From positions 1 through 64,000 of the forward strand of contig MCFE01000347.1 in the NCBI GenBank assembly GCA_002104905.1: DNA of 64,000 bases. Direction: 5' to 3'. A model generated the notes under the pieces. The model ran no database searches. It was given only the letters and a program-made list of their open reading frames with translations, and had not been told where the DNA came from. The position numbers and the translations under genes were made by a program. The stretch comes from Basidiobolus meristosporus CBS 931.73. Taxonomy: Eukaryota > Basidiobolomycota > Basidiobolomycetes > Basidiobolales > Basidiobolaceae. Of this stretch, positions 1-10,850 are shown in pieces (position 1 is the first letter of the stretch; each line of letters starts with the position of its first letter).

Positions 1-1111
1 GGTTGATGAGGACCGATTTATTCCAGTCTATTTTATCTGGAGACATTTAAGAGCATCTTAATCGGAGTCGCATTGAAGATTGGCAGTTCACACAGCATTC
101 TCCTATTTAGGACCCTTAGTATAATAGAGCCATTATCTGTATATGAAAGCATCGCCTGTAAGCCCTCGTAGCTTAGTTGATACAACTCTAACATTATATA
201 CACTTACATTGTCGCTTCAACGTCATCATAATTTCACTTGGACTTTTCACAACGGAAAATATTCTGATTCTAGCACATAAATATTCGATGGCGAAGCATC
301 TCTCCGAACACTACTACACTCTGACGCTTTTAGACAACTGTCTGGACATTACCAGGAGGCGTAAACGCTGATCCTGGATACATTGCAAAAAGAGGGACAG
401 ATAGCTTGTCTTAAAGTTCAACCGTTCATTCACAGCGTAGAGGCAGTACAGGTATACTTGGGATCAAAAACAGTTGGCACAATGTAAGGTGTGATCGGAA
501 TCGGACCGCGATGATCCTAGAGCGTTGTAGATTCGTGCTTAGTGCACAAGCCCATCAAACAGTCTTAGAGTTTAAGGCTGAGAACAGTCCAGTAAGACTC
601 TTACGATCTCTTCCCGAACGCTCCAAAAACGGAAGTTATTTCACCAATTTTCTAAATTGAGAAAGTGTATTATACCTTTCATGATATAATTTGGAGAGAA
701 GCACTCCTTGTCTCCGATCAGCATAATTTGCCCCACATGGCGGCTAATTTAATTTTCATTGCTAGATTTATACACTGGAAATGACATCATGGGCAGGTGC
801 ATTCCTCACCCGCCAATTGTATTGCACCGTATCCTGTACTGCTATGTGTCACGAGCCCGTATACTATGAGGTGTAATGGAATGTATGGGGATCAGGTAGG
901 GTAACTATGGTATCTTCCATCATGGTTAAAAGGGCGATGGGCCATAGGATCACTCATTTTCTTCCCATCTATCAGCCTCTTTGATTCAATCAAATTTCGA
1001 AATCACTTTGATTTTCTGGTAGTTTCTTTTCTACACTCCAGCCGTTGCCATCTACGTTCTGCCTATTCTTTCTTATTCAACATTAAGCGATCTTTTGTAA
1101 TAACTGCAGTC
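1..1111. other. Upstream region without recognised gene
   Basis: No reading frame or RNA gene that I can support. All frames are closed within short distances and base composition is AT-rich. The last 200 bases are presumably the promoter and 5' leader of the dehydrogenase gene that starts at 1112; I see no convincing TATA element there. Confidence 0.4.
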
Positions 1112-2120
1112 ATGTCAGGACTAACTCCCGTAGTAATAGTTACAGGAGCTTCACGCGGTATTGGGCGTGCTGTGACTTTGGAAGCTTTAGAGCAAGGGGC
1201 TTTTGTTGTCAGCGTTGCGCGTACAGAGCATCTACTGCAGACTATAGAACTTGAAACCACGTTTCCAGAAAACTACTCCTATATTGTGGCCGATCTATCC
1301 TCGGAGAAGGATTTGGAGCGAGTCGTAACCCACACCATTGACAAGCATGGCAGGATTGATAGCATTATCTTAAATGCAGGGTTAGTACTATAAACGGTTA
1401 TCTTGGATGCTCGCGATGCATATTGAAGAGCGCCATCTTTATCAGTGTCATCGACCCTATCAAAAGTCTTGGAGATATCAAAGAAGCAGAGTGGAGAAGG
1501 TAAGACATATTCTAAGCTGTTACCTATGGATATGCAGTGCTAAGCCAGGAGGACATGTAGACTGTTTGAGTTGAATTTTTTCTCCGTGGTGAGCTTGGTA
1601 CGAAAAGCGCTGCCTGAGCTGCGAAAGTCTCGAGGAAACTGTGTAATGGTCAGCTCAGGGGCAGCCATGATTGCATTTCCTGGGTGGGCGGCATATTGTT
1701 GGTACGTTAATCCACCAAATGTCACGAGATGCGAATCTAATTGGACTATTAGTTCCAAGGCAGCGTTGAATATGTTCTCATACTGTCTGGCCATTGAGGA
1801 GCCAGACGTGCGATGTACCGCCATTCACCCTGGTGCGGTGGATACAGATTTCCAACGATTAATTCGGGAAACCGGTAATTAGAGTCAATCAGCGATAATC
1901 TCGTCAAGACACGGGCCTAACCATTCGTGTAGGATCCAAACATATGTCAAGAAACGATTACAATGGATTTGTATCTATGAAACAGAACAACATTCTGGTG
2001 AAACCAAACGAGGTTGGTTTTGTTCTCGCAAAGCTAGGTAGGGATGGTGTTCCAGACCAGTTTCATGGAAAATTTTTTAGTTGGGACGATGCAGAGTTGG
2101 AGTATCTTCGCAAGATCTAG
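1112..2120 (+). CDS. Classical short-chain dehydrogenase/reductase (5 exons)
   Basis: NAD(P)H-dependent Rossmann-fold oxidoreductase of the classical SDR family, probably cytosolic; the substrate cannot be told. The nucleotide-binding motif TGASRGIG lies at residues 10-17 after the start, the NAG motif ends exon 1, the catalytic Ser is in MVSSGAA, and the Y-x3-K pair (YCCSK) is recreated only after splicing. Proposed exons: 1112-1380, 1446-1499, 1561-1701, 1753-1874 and 1909-2120; every junction keeps phase and has GT-AG ends. The last intron would be only 34 bases (1875-1908), so its exact borders are the weakest point. The C-terminal FFSWDD motif resembles fungal benzil-reductase or sepiapterin-reductase-like SDRs. 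It stops at TAG. Family assignment is firm, substrate is unknown. Confidence 0.88.
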
Positions 2121-2883
2121 CGAATTTTACTGACTCTGCACCTCAAGCTGTACATTCACCAAGCCCCGTTGTATATACTGCCTTTCGTCATAATTCATTG
2201 TCCACTGTACACACCACCACCATATAAATCAGCCATGCTCCCGATAAGGAAGTTGGGAAATCCTCGCTTCTATTTCTACTGGTCACTCAAAACAGATATA
2301 TTGATGTCCGATGAGCTCAATAAACGTCATGCATTCAGAAAACAGCAATATTACACAGCTCCTTCGTACTCACCAAACAGCAGTATTACCCAAATGTCTT
2401 CATCATGATGTAATCATTTGACTTTCGGTGCCGCATAATTGGAGGTTTTTCTGATGCCCTTCCAAGTATGGTGCGACCTGGGCCCTATAGGCATGCAAAG
2501 TAATACAACCATTTTTCCTCCTCCAATTTCCATTCATAGATCTAGTTGTGAACTTTATTTCAATGTTCCGGCTTTCACTACTAGACGCTACGGTATTGGA
2601 TGTACATTCCTAAGCAAACCGCTAGAAACATGGACACGATTATAAAAGATAACTTGACGTGAAACTATCGGAGTCATTCCAGAGAAATCTCTGTGGGCCA
2701 CTGCATTTGAGCCACAGTTTCATCATGTAACGGCTTTTCCAGAGATGCCATGGGTGGAGATATTCTATCATCAAACATACACGTGTGTCCCCCAATAAAT
2801 CACCAATGAGTTCTCATTCATTCAAGTTTTCAAATGTGATTTATTAATGATAGCGTGAATAAATACTAGAACTCTACCCAAGG
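2121..2883. other. Intergenic, no gene seen
   Basis: Contains two open frames of 68 and 79 codons without recognisable motifs or a credible context. Probably the 3' flanks of the convergent dehydrogenase and GPI-protein genes. Confidence 0.4.
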
Positions 2884-3621
2884 TTACACCAGCAGTACAT
2901 AGCCCAGAGAGGAGGCTGCTATGGTTAGAAAGACCCAATTGTTGTTCGGGCAGGAAACTGCCACCGACTTCGATGTGGCTTGGGGTGCTTTGGTGGAGTT
3001 TGCGCCCAATGCTGTCGTTTTAGATGGAATAATGGCACCGCTTATATTGAGCTTGTTTAGGTTTGAAGAGTTCATTTTGGTCTGGGCTGACTCCCAAGTT
3101 GAAGTGGGTACAGTAGCCAGTGAAGCTGATGGAAACTCGGGATCCGAGGGACTAGACAGACTAGGCTCACTGCTTTCGTCAATTTCTTCCATGGTTTGCG
3201 AGGTCTGCTGTCCAGTGATCTCGAAGAATGGGCTGTATTTCACCAACTTCCCTTCGCTAGCTTGGATGGCATAATTTGCCTCGGGTTTGATGGTTTCTGG
3301 GATCACCCATACATATTGGCCTGACTTGGTGTCCACCGCAGTAGCTATGTTTGCGATTAATTGCAAACTAGATGGTGACCCTTGCATCAAATGAAGATCG
3401 ATCGCGGGTGGGCTTAGCGGCCCATCAATTTCCTGCCTAGTATTCAAACCAACGGTAAGATTACCTGGCTTCTTGATAGATCAGCTGACTTACCAGGAGA
3501 TAATGTTGGGGGTTCCAATCTCCCAAGAGGCACCTATCGGGCTGGTTATCGAGAATTCCGCGCGAGCGCCTAGCACCGTTAGCCACAAATACCAGAGAAA
3601 AGTTCTGCCTGTCTTGTTCAT
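2884..3621 (-). CDS. Kre9/Knh1-like GPI-anchored cell-surface protein
   Basis: Predicted secreted, GPI-anchored wall or membrane protein of about 226 residues. Exon 1 is 3494-3621 and exon 2 is 2884-3436; the 57-base intron (gtaagt...ctag) joins them in phase 2, rebuilding a Trp codon. After a short N-terminal signal peptide ending in GARA comes one Kre9/Knh1-type domain (Ser-Thr-rich GPI-anchored family): ITSPIGASWEIGTPNIISW, then IDLHLMQG, an IA-x-AV strand, GQYVWVIPE, NYAIQ and YSPFFEI. The second half is a Ser/Thr/Pro-rich stalk, and the last 20 residues are hydrophobic with no charged tail, as in GPI signals. In yeast such domains act in beta-1,6-glucan assembly; that role here is inference. 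The start ATG is the first in frame with the signal peptide. Confidence 0.82.
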
Positions 3622-3846
3622 GAGTGAGAAGTTGAGAAACAAAGAACCCTTTTGCCCGGAGCAGATTCAGTATTTATCCCTTGGACTTTGAGCTAAATGT
3701 CCGGTTGATGAGCTCGGTTACAGCGCAACCGAAAGGAATTAATGTATCAGATAGACCATCCATCATTGTCGTAGCATATCCTCTGTTCGGGGATTCCCAT
3801 CAAGAAACGCTCTACGTTGATTAATCTCTCACCAATCGAAGGATTG

Positions 3847-4221
3847 CTACATACCTAACCATCCGATTATGCAGGCAATTCTACTGGGGTGAAGGATCAG
3901 TGATAGGTGGGTGGAGAAATGCCCCAAGAAGCATACTGAAACTTGCTTGGTTTCTCCATGGTGGAGGACTGCTATTTCATTGATTGATTGATCCGGAAAA
4001 TATGGAGTATTGATCGATTGTTTAACATTCATATAGTCTTTGCCTATCCACAAATCTAAAAGCACATCTAGATTGGGGGTATTGATCAGAGGCTGGTGAA
4101 ATAATGCGTGGAATGTCTTTGTTTCACGACTTCTGAATAATGCATCTCGGATAGTTTTACAAAACTCTCCCTTCACCGCGGCGGGCCATCGATCTACTCT
4201 TGCTACCAGGTTTGGCGATCA
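3847..4221 (-). pseudogene. Unrecognised open frame, possible gene fragment
   Basis: An open frame of about 125 codons with no ATG at its upstream end (an in-frame TGA precedes it near 4222). Its composition is protein-like: a mixed charged/aromatic segment, an LFHQPL stretch, LLDLWIGKDY, then a His-rich end. I do not recognise the family. It may be an internal exon of a split gene or a relic; no credible partner exon was found nearby. Confidence 0.25.
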
Positions 4222-4889
4222 ACTGTACAAGGACGCTCCGATTATTCTATCGTGGTATTAGAAATTGAACCACAAGACTACGAAGGCAACAACAAAGGTT
4301 TTCGATAGATCCGATGTAAATGGAGTTGGGAGCCTGGAAAGGATTTTTTGATTGTTGGGATTGTGGGGTGTCTCCACTTGATGGCACTATAGCTAGTCAA
4401 ATGTGCAAGATTTCGGCTTGGCTTTGTAAGCCGAATTACTGTGTATAGCAAGTAGAAGCGGGGCTGGTGGTGGTTTATCGGGTAGGAGCAAAGTGCTGAT
4501 ACACTTAGTCGATTTGGTAAAACTAACTGCTGGGCGGATTGTGTGAATATAGTTCAGGGGTTTGTGGCGACTTTGTGAAATGATGTTAATCATTGACCAA
4601 GTGGAAGATCAAGATGCATGAAAAACAGTATTAACCATCTGCAACACCGAGCTCGATCAATAGATGTCTTGGGATGACATGGTCAATACTAGGTAGCAAC
4701 TTCAAAGCCTTGCTTAACATCTCGGATGATTCTGCCAAATGGCTACAAAAATCAGTTCCCATCATGCTGATGCGGAAATACCGCTAAAATTTTTAAGAAT
4801 GGATTAGGCTTATTTTACACCCCATAAAACAGCACTCTTATCGCGTTTGGACGGTGATTTCGTCTAAATCCGTGTTCATATAGCTAGTG

Positions 4890-5400
4890 GAATTGGGATC
4901 TTGGTATTTGGAATAATAGGGGCATGTGCGGTTTTTACTTGGTTAACTAGATGATCAATGACGCTGCAAATAGTATGAATTTGCCCATATGAAAAATTTC
5001 ATCCTTGGAATTCATATGATATTCTGCAGGTATTCAGCTGGTGTTTTTCCTTCAATTTTTTAGTCGTAAATAATTGTGGAAGTAGTGAGTAGCTTATTAC
5101 CAAATTTGGTATGACGGTTATTCAGCTTAACCTCCTCCCAGAAAATATGTCTTCTTGTCTGCCTAATAGCTAGAACCCAAGATATTAAAAGCTATATGTT
5201 CAGCGAAACTCGGAATTCTGCTGATATTGTTCTGGTATCCTGCTGGCCTTTGGTTAATTTTTTTCATAGAGATGCCTACCCCAACCTCAACAATGTTGCC
5301 AACTCAAGTTACAACTTCTATCAGCTTTATATAGCTTGTTACAGCTTTGAAATTCTCATATATGAACAATTGATAGGCTTTTAAGGAGTATTGAAAGATA
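4890..5400. repeat. Old dispersed repeat, copy 1
   Basis: Reads in the same direction as 39940-40470 with interrupted similarity. Shared blocks include the pyrimidine-rich stretch near 5040-5070 (compare 40070-40100), the phrase around 5236-5262 (tgctggcctttggttaat versus tgctgacctttgactaat near 40271) and the segment beginning actcaagt near 5302 (compare 40340). No coding capacity remains. Divergence is too high to place the ends by eye. Confidence 0.45.
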
Positions 5401-8400
5401 GGGCCCAAGAAGCCGCGTTCAAGGTGTGGGATCATTCAGGCAAGTTCAAAAGCTTCCATATTTTCCAGCACTTTGCTAAATCAAAAAGTCAGCCAATATC
5501 TTGCGAACTAAGCCTCGAGTTAGAACATCTTAAAATGGCAATTGCCATGAGAGACTGAAGATGTACTCGCAGTGCAGGTGCTTAACCAAATGGCTGTAAT
5601 AGAAACTCTACAAGTCTTAGGAAATTATTAGCTGAAAATAAATTAAAATGAATATACATTTCCTAGCGATAAAGTTGGCCCACAACCATTGAATAAATGG
5701 GCTCCAACATAATAATTTCCAGAAGCTCGTTGACCATCTCCCTTTTCCTACACTTACAGGTTACATATTCTTCCTCGATGACTACTCAAGTTCAAAGCCT
5801 TAGCCACACTACAATACCTAACCTATCATGGGCTCGTACACTGTAATATTGGCGCTATTGATGTCTACGAAGCTTGGCATAATGATTATTTAGTTTACAC
5901 CCAAGTTATTCATGTGTAATAAGATTCGATTTAGCATGTTGCCAAGTTATAAATATTTTACATTGATTTTAGTTCGTAAGATAATATGTAATTCTTAGAA
6001 ACTGTCAAGTCCAGAAAGTTATCAGAATTTAAGCTTGTTCATAAGACCCCAACCTTTATACACTACTTTCTGAAGTATCCCTTCAAGTATTTTATCAAAA
6101 TTTCAACGGGTTTTCTCCTAAAAGTAGAAGTACCTTCTTGTGCTCAATATATCCGGTGGACTTGATGTAACTTCTCCAGTTCTCCAAATCACTTCCAATA
6201 CTCCCTAGAATATTGCAGCGCCACAGTACCGGTATAAATCTTTCACAAATATGCTACAAGTGAGCTACTGGAACTGTGCTCATTCTGAAAGGTACATGTA
6301 AGTGTAAAGGTGGATAAATAAATTACTTTAGTATCTTTATTGCAATTTACTTACAAAATATGCTGAAAATTGTGAAACAATCAGTAATTGTGCAATATGG
6401 AAGTCTAAACTGTGGCACACATACCTGAAGGGCTGTGAAGATTTATACTAACTGTCAAATTTTCAACATAGAGAGAAGCAACTTTACTGAAATTCGCCAT
6501 GTCCTCCAGTAGAAGAAGCCTTTTCCTATATCGTAACATTTCTCTTCATACGTATATGCCATCTATGTTGCCCCTGATGGACGCTCTTGTACGACCTTTG
6601 TCCCTCCTGTATATGACCTAACTGCATGGTTGTTTTCTAAATCCGATCTTAATACCTTCGACGTCAAAAATATCATTATGATATTGTCTCTCAGCCGCAG
6701 GGTAGACTTAGTAAACCTGGTTTTAGTGAAATTGCGATTTTGGGTGAATCTCATAAAATAGGCCCTAGGAATGTGATATGAAAAATAGATGTAAAATATA
6801 CAGCATTGGGTGAATTGTGTGACTATATTTTTCAATATATTCAACATGTCTACAGATCCGGGTAATAATTTATATTTTCTTCAGCTTTTGAAGTCGGGTC
6901 AAGCATGCAACAGAAGTATACAAGTAATAAAATGTGGTATTACTGATTTGCAAAATACTAGATTAGCATCTCATCACCCCTCAATTGGAGTATTCCCCCC
7001 TCACACTACAATTGATTTAGTGGTTCTCCTTTTGTATCAATTCAATAAACATGGAAACACGGTTTTTTCAGATCTATGATTCAGAGTACTTTGCTCTGCT
7101 AGTTGTGACAAGCAAGATGTGGTGGCCTCTTTGTTTTTCTGAAAGCATCTCTCTCGAGTCCCTCTAAACCATTGATAAAGCCCTTGGTGCTTGATTGATG
7201 CCTTCTACTAAGCTAAGTAGTACGACAACAAATACTTTTCTAGATTGCCCTCTAATAATACCTAAAGATACGAATATGACAGCAAGTAAACAGTTAAAAA
7301 TTTGGCATATTTGATATCTTTTTTATTTTACCTATTATCAATCGAAGAGAGGTTATTCCATCAATAAGTTGCCAAACTTACATGCTGCCATCAAGTTGAT
7401 TACAAATTAAACTGTAACTTACTGATGATGTACCAGGAGTTTCTACTGGATTTTACACGGCCAGTAAATCATTTACTTGGGCTAATCCACTAGCGATTTT
7501 ACCATCATCGCTATGACATAGGCAGCGGATATTGTCAAACGAACAATACGTCACGAATAGAAATCGTGGTACTTGCATGTCTAGACTTCAAGCAAACACG
7601 TAATAAGGGCTGAATTACTACCAAATAAGCCCAAAGAACTGACTTCTATAATGTAATAGACACGTATATAAATTAAATACGAGCAAGCAAAGACTGTACT
7701 GATTTCGCCTGTATCGATATCGTAAATTGGCTCATTTTAAGTATACCAAAGTCCTCAAATATGTATCCTAAATTCAATAGTATGACCTTGCTTTACGATT
7801 AAGCAATAGAAGGCATCAGCTTGGCAAGGATCATTCCGTAAGCCTAACGTGGGAAATACCAAGGCTGATGGGAATTCTCAGCATGAGCTGATCTCGTATG
7901 GGAAACATACGAGCTTCTGGTAGAGGAAACTATAGCTATGGCGAGGGGTTACAACAAGATTTAATAAATAGGAACGCAGTAGGGCTATGGCCACAGCTTT
8001 ATTCTCAGTGCGTGAGGTGAGGAAGGATGGAGATATGGGCCGCTTTTTGGATAAAATTCACGGTAGTAATTGGTGAGGCATGGCACGATCTTCAGAATCA
8101 TCTGATCAGCAGGTTACATTAGTTCCCAAAAGTACCAGAAAGAGATAGCACTCATGAAATTGGTCAAGCTTCTTCTATTCTTGAACGGCGAGTATTTCTC
8201 CCACGGCAAGAGTATTTTCGAATGCTTACATCTTGGTGATAATAGGTGGAGCATTGGATGGGCAAATGAGCATCGAAGGAAAAGGCGACACTGGCGATTT
8301 TCGTGCGTGTGAATTCGTTTGCAAAGCAACAGTCACCATGCGGACGCAAAGCCAGATTAGGATTGACCCGAGATACATTGGGAAAATCACTAAAACCATC

Positions 8401-8605
8401 AAACCATCGCATCATGACTAATGACCAACATGACTGCAGAAACCGTCGGAAGCCTAACCCTAATTGCTTCGACAAGCATCACACCAACAGTAACATCAGT
8501 CATCGGCAACTGGCAGCTGCTCGAGGAAATGGAAATTGACCCGATTTCCAGATTTAGTAAATCATTGAGTAATCACTAATTATTCTGGTGTTCATCACTC
8601 TGCAG

Positions 8606-8745
8606 GTCCACATGACCTTGTCGGATACGAAATCCTCAGGACTGGGAAGGCTGCTGTGGCCGGAGTCCGAAGATTTTTCATTCGAACATGGGAATTGTAC
8701 TACGAAAGACGCTGTTCTTGGAGCATGGTTTGGGAAATTCGGTAA
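8606..8745 (+). pseudogene. Possible coding relic or exon, family unknown
   Basis: A 46-codon open stretch preceded by a good acceptor (ctctgcag, ending 8605) and ended by TAA. Its translation looks like protein (FFIRTWELYYERRCSW near the end), but I do not recognise the family and no upstream exon in phase was found. It could be the last exon of a lost gene. Confidence 0.2.
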
Positions 8746-8861
8746 CACTCCATCAAGATATTCATTGCACTTGATTTGTTACGGTTGTGATAAATGTTCC
8801 ATTGGTTGATCGAGGATAAAGTGTTCCAATGGTGGGTGCAGGTAACCCCAGTTGGATCATG

Positions 8862-8869
8862 TATAAATA
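8862..8869 (+). promoter_or_regulatory. TATA box of the S28 peptidase gene
   Basis: TATAAATA lies 57 bases upstream of the peptidase ATG in a short leader, a spacing compatible with a fungal core promoter. Confidence 0.6.
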
Positions 8870-8918
8870 ACTATGGGGGAGGAGCTTTACCATCATCATC
8901 CCACTCATCTATCTAGCA

Positions 8919-10403
8919 ATGAAGGTTCAAGCCTGCTTGACTATTTTTGGCTCTCTGGCACTGTTCACTGCCACCAGTGCTGTCCACATCAAGAGGCACC
9001 ACGCTGAACTTGAGGGCGAAGATTGGATCCAGAGCATTCCCCAGATCCTGGCTAGAGACCCTACAGCACTCCCCGAACAATGGTTTGATCAGAAGATCGA
9101 CCATTTCGCACATAAGACATCCGTCTTCAAGCAACGCTATTTCGTGAATAGCACTTATTTCAAGCCTGGCGGTCCGGTTTATTGTAAGTGATTATCTCTT
9201 GGGCGATATTGTCCTTTTCCTACTTCATGCTAACCGCTCTACTCAGTATACTCTCCTGGTGAGGGCCCCGCAAGACCTGTAGGTGGTGGTCAGCTCCGTA
9301 ATCTTGCTGCAGCCACTAATGGCTTGATGATCGGCTTGGAGCATCGCTACTACGGCAAGTCACTCCCCACTGAGAAGTCGAACTTTGAGGGAATGAAGTA
9401 CTTGACTGTTGATCAAGGTTTGGCCGATTTTGCCAACTTCATCAAGAATTTCAAATATCAGGGTGTTAGCCCCAAGACTAAGTGGGCCCTTGTTGGTGGT
9501 TCCTACGCCGGAGCTCAAGCCTCATGGGGACGTCAAAAGTACCCTGAACTCATTCACGCTGCGTTAGCTTCATCTGGCCCAGTTCAAGCCAAGGCTGATT
9601 TCTTTGAGTACGACCTTGCTTTGACCGAGGCCATTCCCTGTGCTGAGGATCTCCATCAGGTCACCAAGTACATCGATACCGTACTTGATAATGGTAACAA
9701 GAAGGATATTCTCAAGATCAAGACCGCCTTTGGTCTTCAAAACATTACCGACAATGCTGATTTCGCCTTTGCCTACACCGATATCCTCGCCGGTCTTGTT
9801 CAATACTACAAGCCAGCCAAGGTTGACCCTCTTGAGGCTTTCTGTAGCCCATTCGCTTTCGCCAAGACAATGCCTGAGAAGCTTAAGGTCTGGGGTGATT
9901 ATATCCGCAGCCAAGTTACCGGTCCCGACTCTCTTCACTTCTACGACTACGATGGTATGCGCAAGAACCTTGCCCATGATGACACCAAGGGCTGGTACTG
10001 GCAAACATGCATCGAACTTGGCTACTTCCAGACTGCTCCCCGTGGTAAGCTTCCTCGCGTTCGCTCCAAGTATTGCGATTTGAAGCAGCAACTCGGGGCT
10101 TGTGAGAAGATCTTTGGTAGAAAGATGAGCCCTAGCATCGACCAATTCAACCGCAAGCACAAAGGCTGGAACGTCCGCACCTCTAGAATCTTCTACGCTG
10201 ATGGAGAAATTGATCCCTGGAGAAAGCTCTCTGTCAACTCTCCTAATGCTCCCAAGCGTACCAGCAAGCCAGCCAATCCCCTCTTCGTGATCAAGAAGGG
10301 CTCCCACTGCACCGATCTCGGTTCTGACTCGCCTTTCGACACCCAGTCGCTCAAGGACGCCAGAAAGAGCGAAATTGAAGCTTTCAAGAAGTGGATGTTG
10401 TAA
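8919..10403 (+). CDS. Secreted S28-family serine carboxypeptidase
   Basis: Prolyl carboxypeptidase/dipeptidyl-peptidase-like enzyme (MEROPS family S28) that cleaves after proline or similar residues near peptide ends. Two exons, 8919-9183 and 9247-10403, joined in phase 1 across a 63-base intron, give 473 residues. An N-terminal signal peptide (about residues 1-21, ending ATSA) is followed by a pro-segment and the typical QxxDHF and RYFVN motifs; GEGP and LEHRYYG precede the nucleophile Ser174 in GGSYAG. The rest of the triad is Asp411 (DGEIDPW) and His442 (GSHCTD). Codon choice is strongly biased to C-ending codons, more so than the neighbours, which suggests high expression. It is probably secreted or vacuolar, for nutrition. 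Length and motif order are complete; I see no damage. Confidence 0.93.
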
Positions 10404-10850
10404 CATATTCCAGACGCAGTGCCATGCGACACTTCAACCATCTAATTAATATCAATTAATCGTACGGAGACTCTATCACACCCACGTCCAGAAGTTTTGG
10501 TTTTAGTTACGCGATATGAATTAAAATGACCGATTAATGATTCTTGACATTGAACATTGAATTGTATTTTCGAATGGGCGGCCGAATCCAAATTCCCCAT
10601 TGACTTGTGTGTATACGGATATGATCTTGGTAGGGCGTACACGTCATTGAGGCTGTTCAGATACAGATGTGGGTGTGGGAATGGATAGTGCTGGATTGGG
10701 CAGATCAGATAAAGTCTTATTTATTTGCATGTACAATCTAGTTTACAACATCTTTTCGCAAAGCTACTATGAGTAAATGATATTCAAATGTGTAGATATA
10801 TAGGTTGGAGGCCACGCTGTGTAACAGCCCAAAGTTGCCGTAGCTTGGAT
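10404..10850. other. Short space between convergent genes
   Basis: Only 447 bases separate the stop codons of the S28 peptidase (plus) and the copper ATPase (minus). It must hold both 3' ends. No other feature seen. Confidence 0.5.

Larger units (their letters stand above)
3700..8605. other. Gene-poor AT-rich interval
   Basis: Apart from the fragment at 3847-4221 and an old repeat at 4890-5400, I see no supported gene. Short open frames (for example 6563-6847 and 6810-7079) have random-like composition and overlap on opposite strands. The interval probably holds degenerate transposon sequence and the distal promoter of the S28 peptidase. Confidence 0.4.

Noticed and set aside
2169-2408. Extension of the dehydrogenase past its TAG by 96 codons
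   Set aside because: Same frame and open, but the protein already ends at the family's usual C-terminus and the extension has no protein character; it argues mildly against UAG being sense.
9570-10406. 278-codon open frame antisense to the S28 peptidase
   Set aside because: Mirror of a strongly codon-biased gene; C-ending codons rarely make stops on the opposite strand. No motif.
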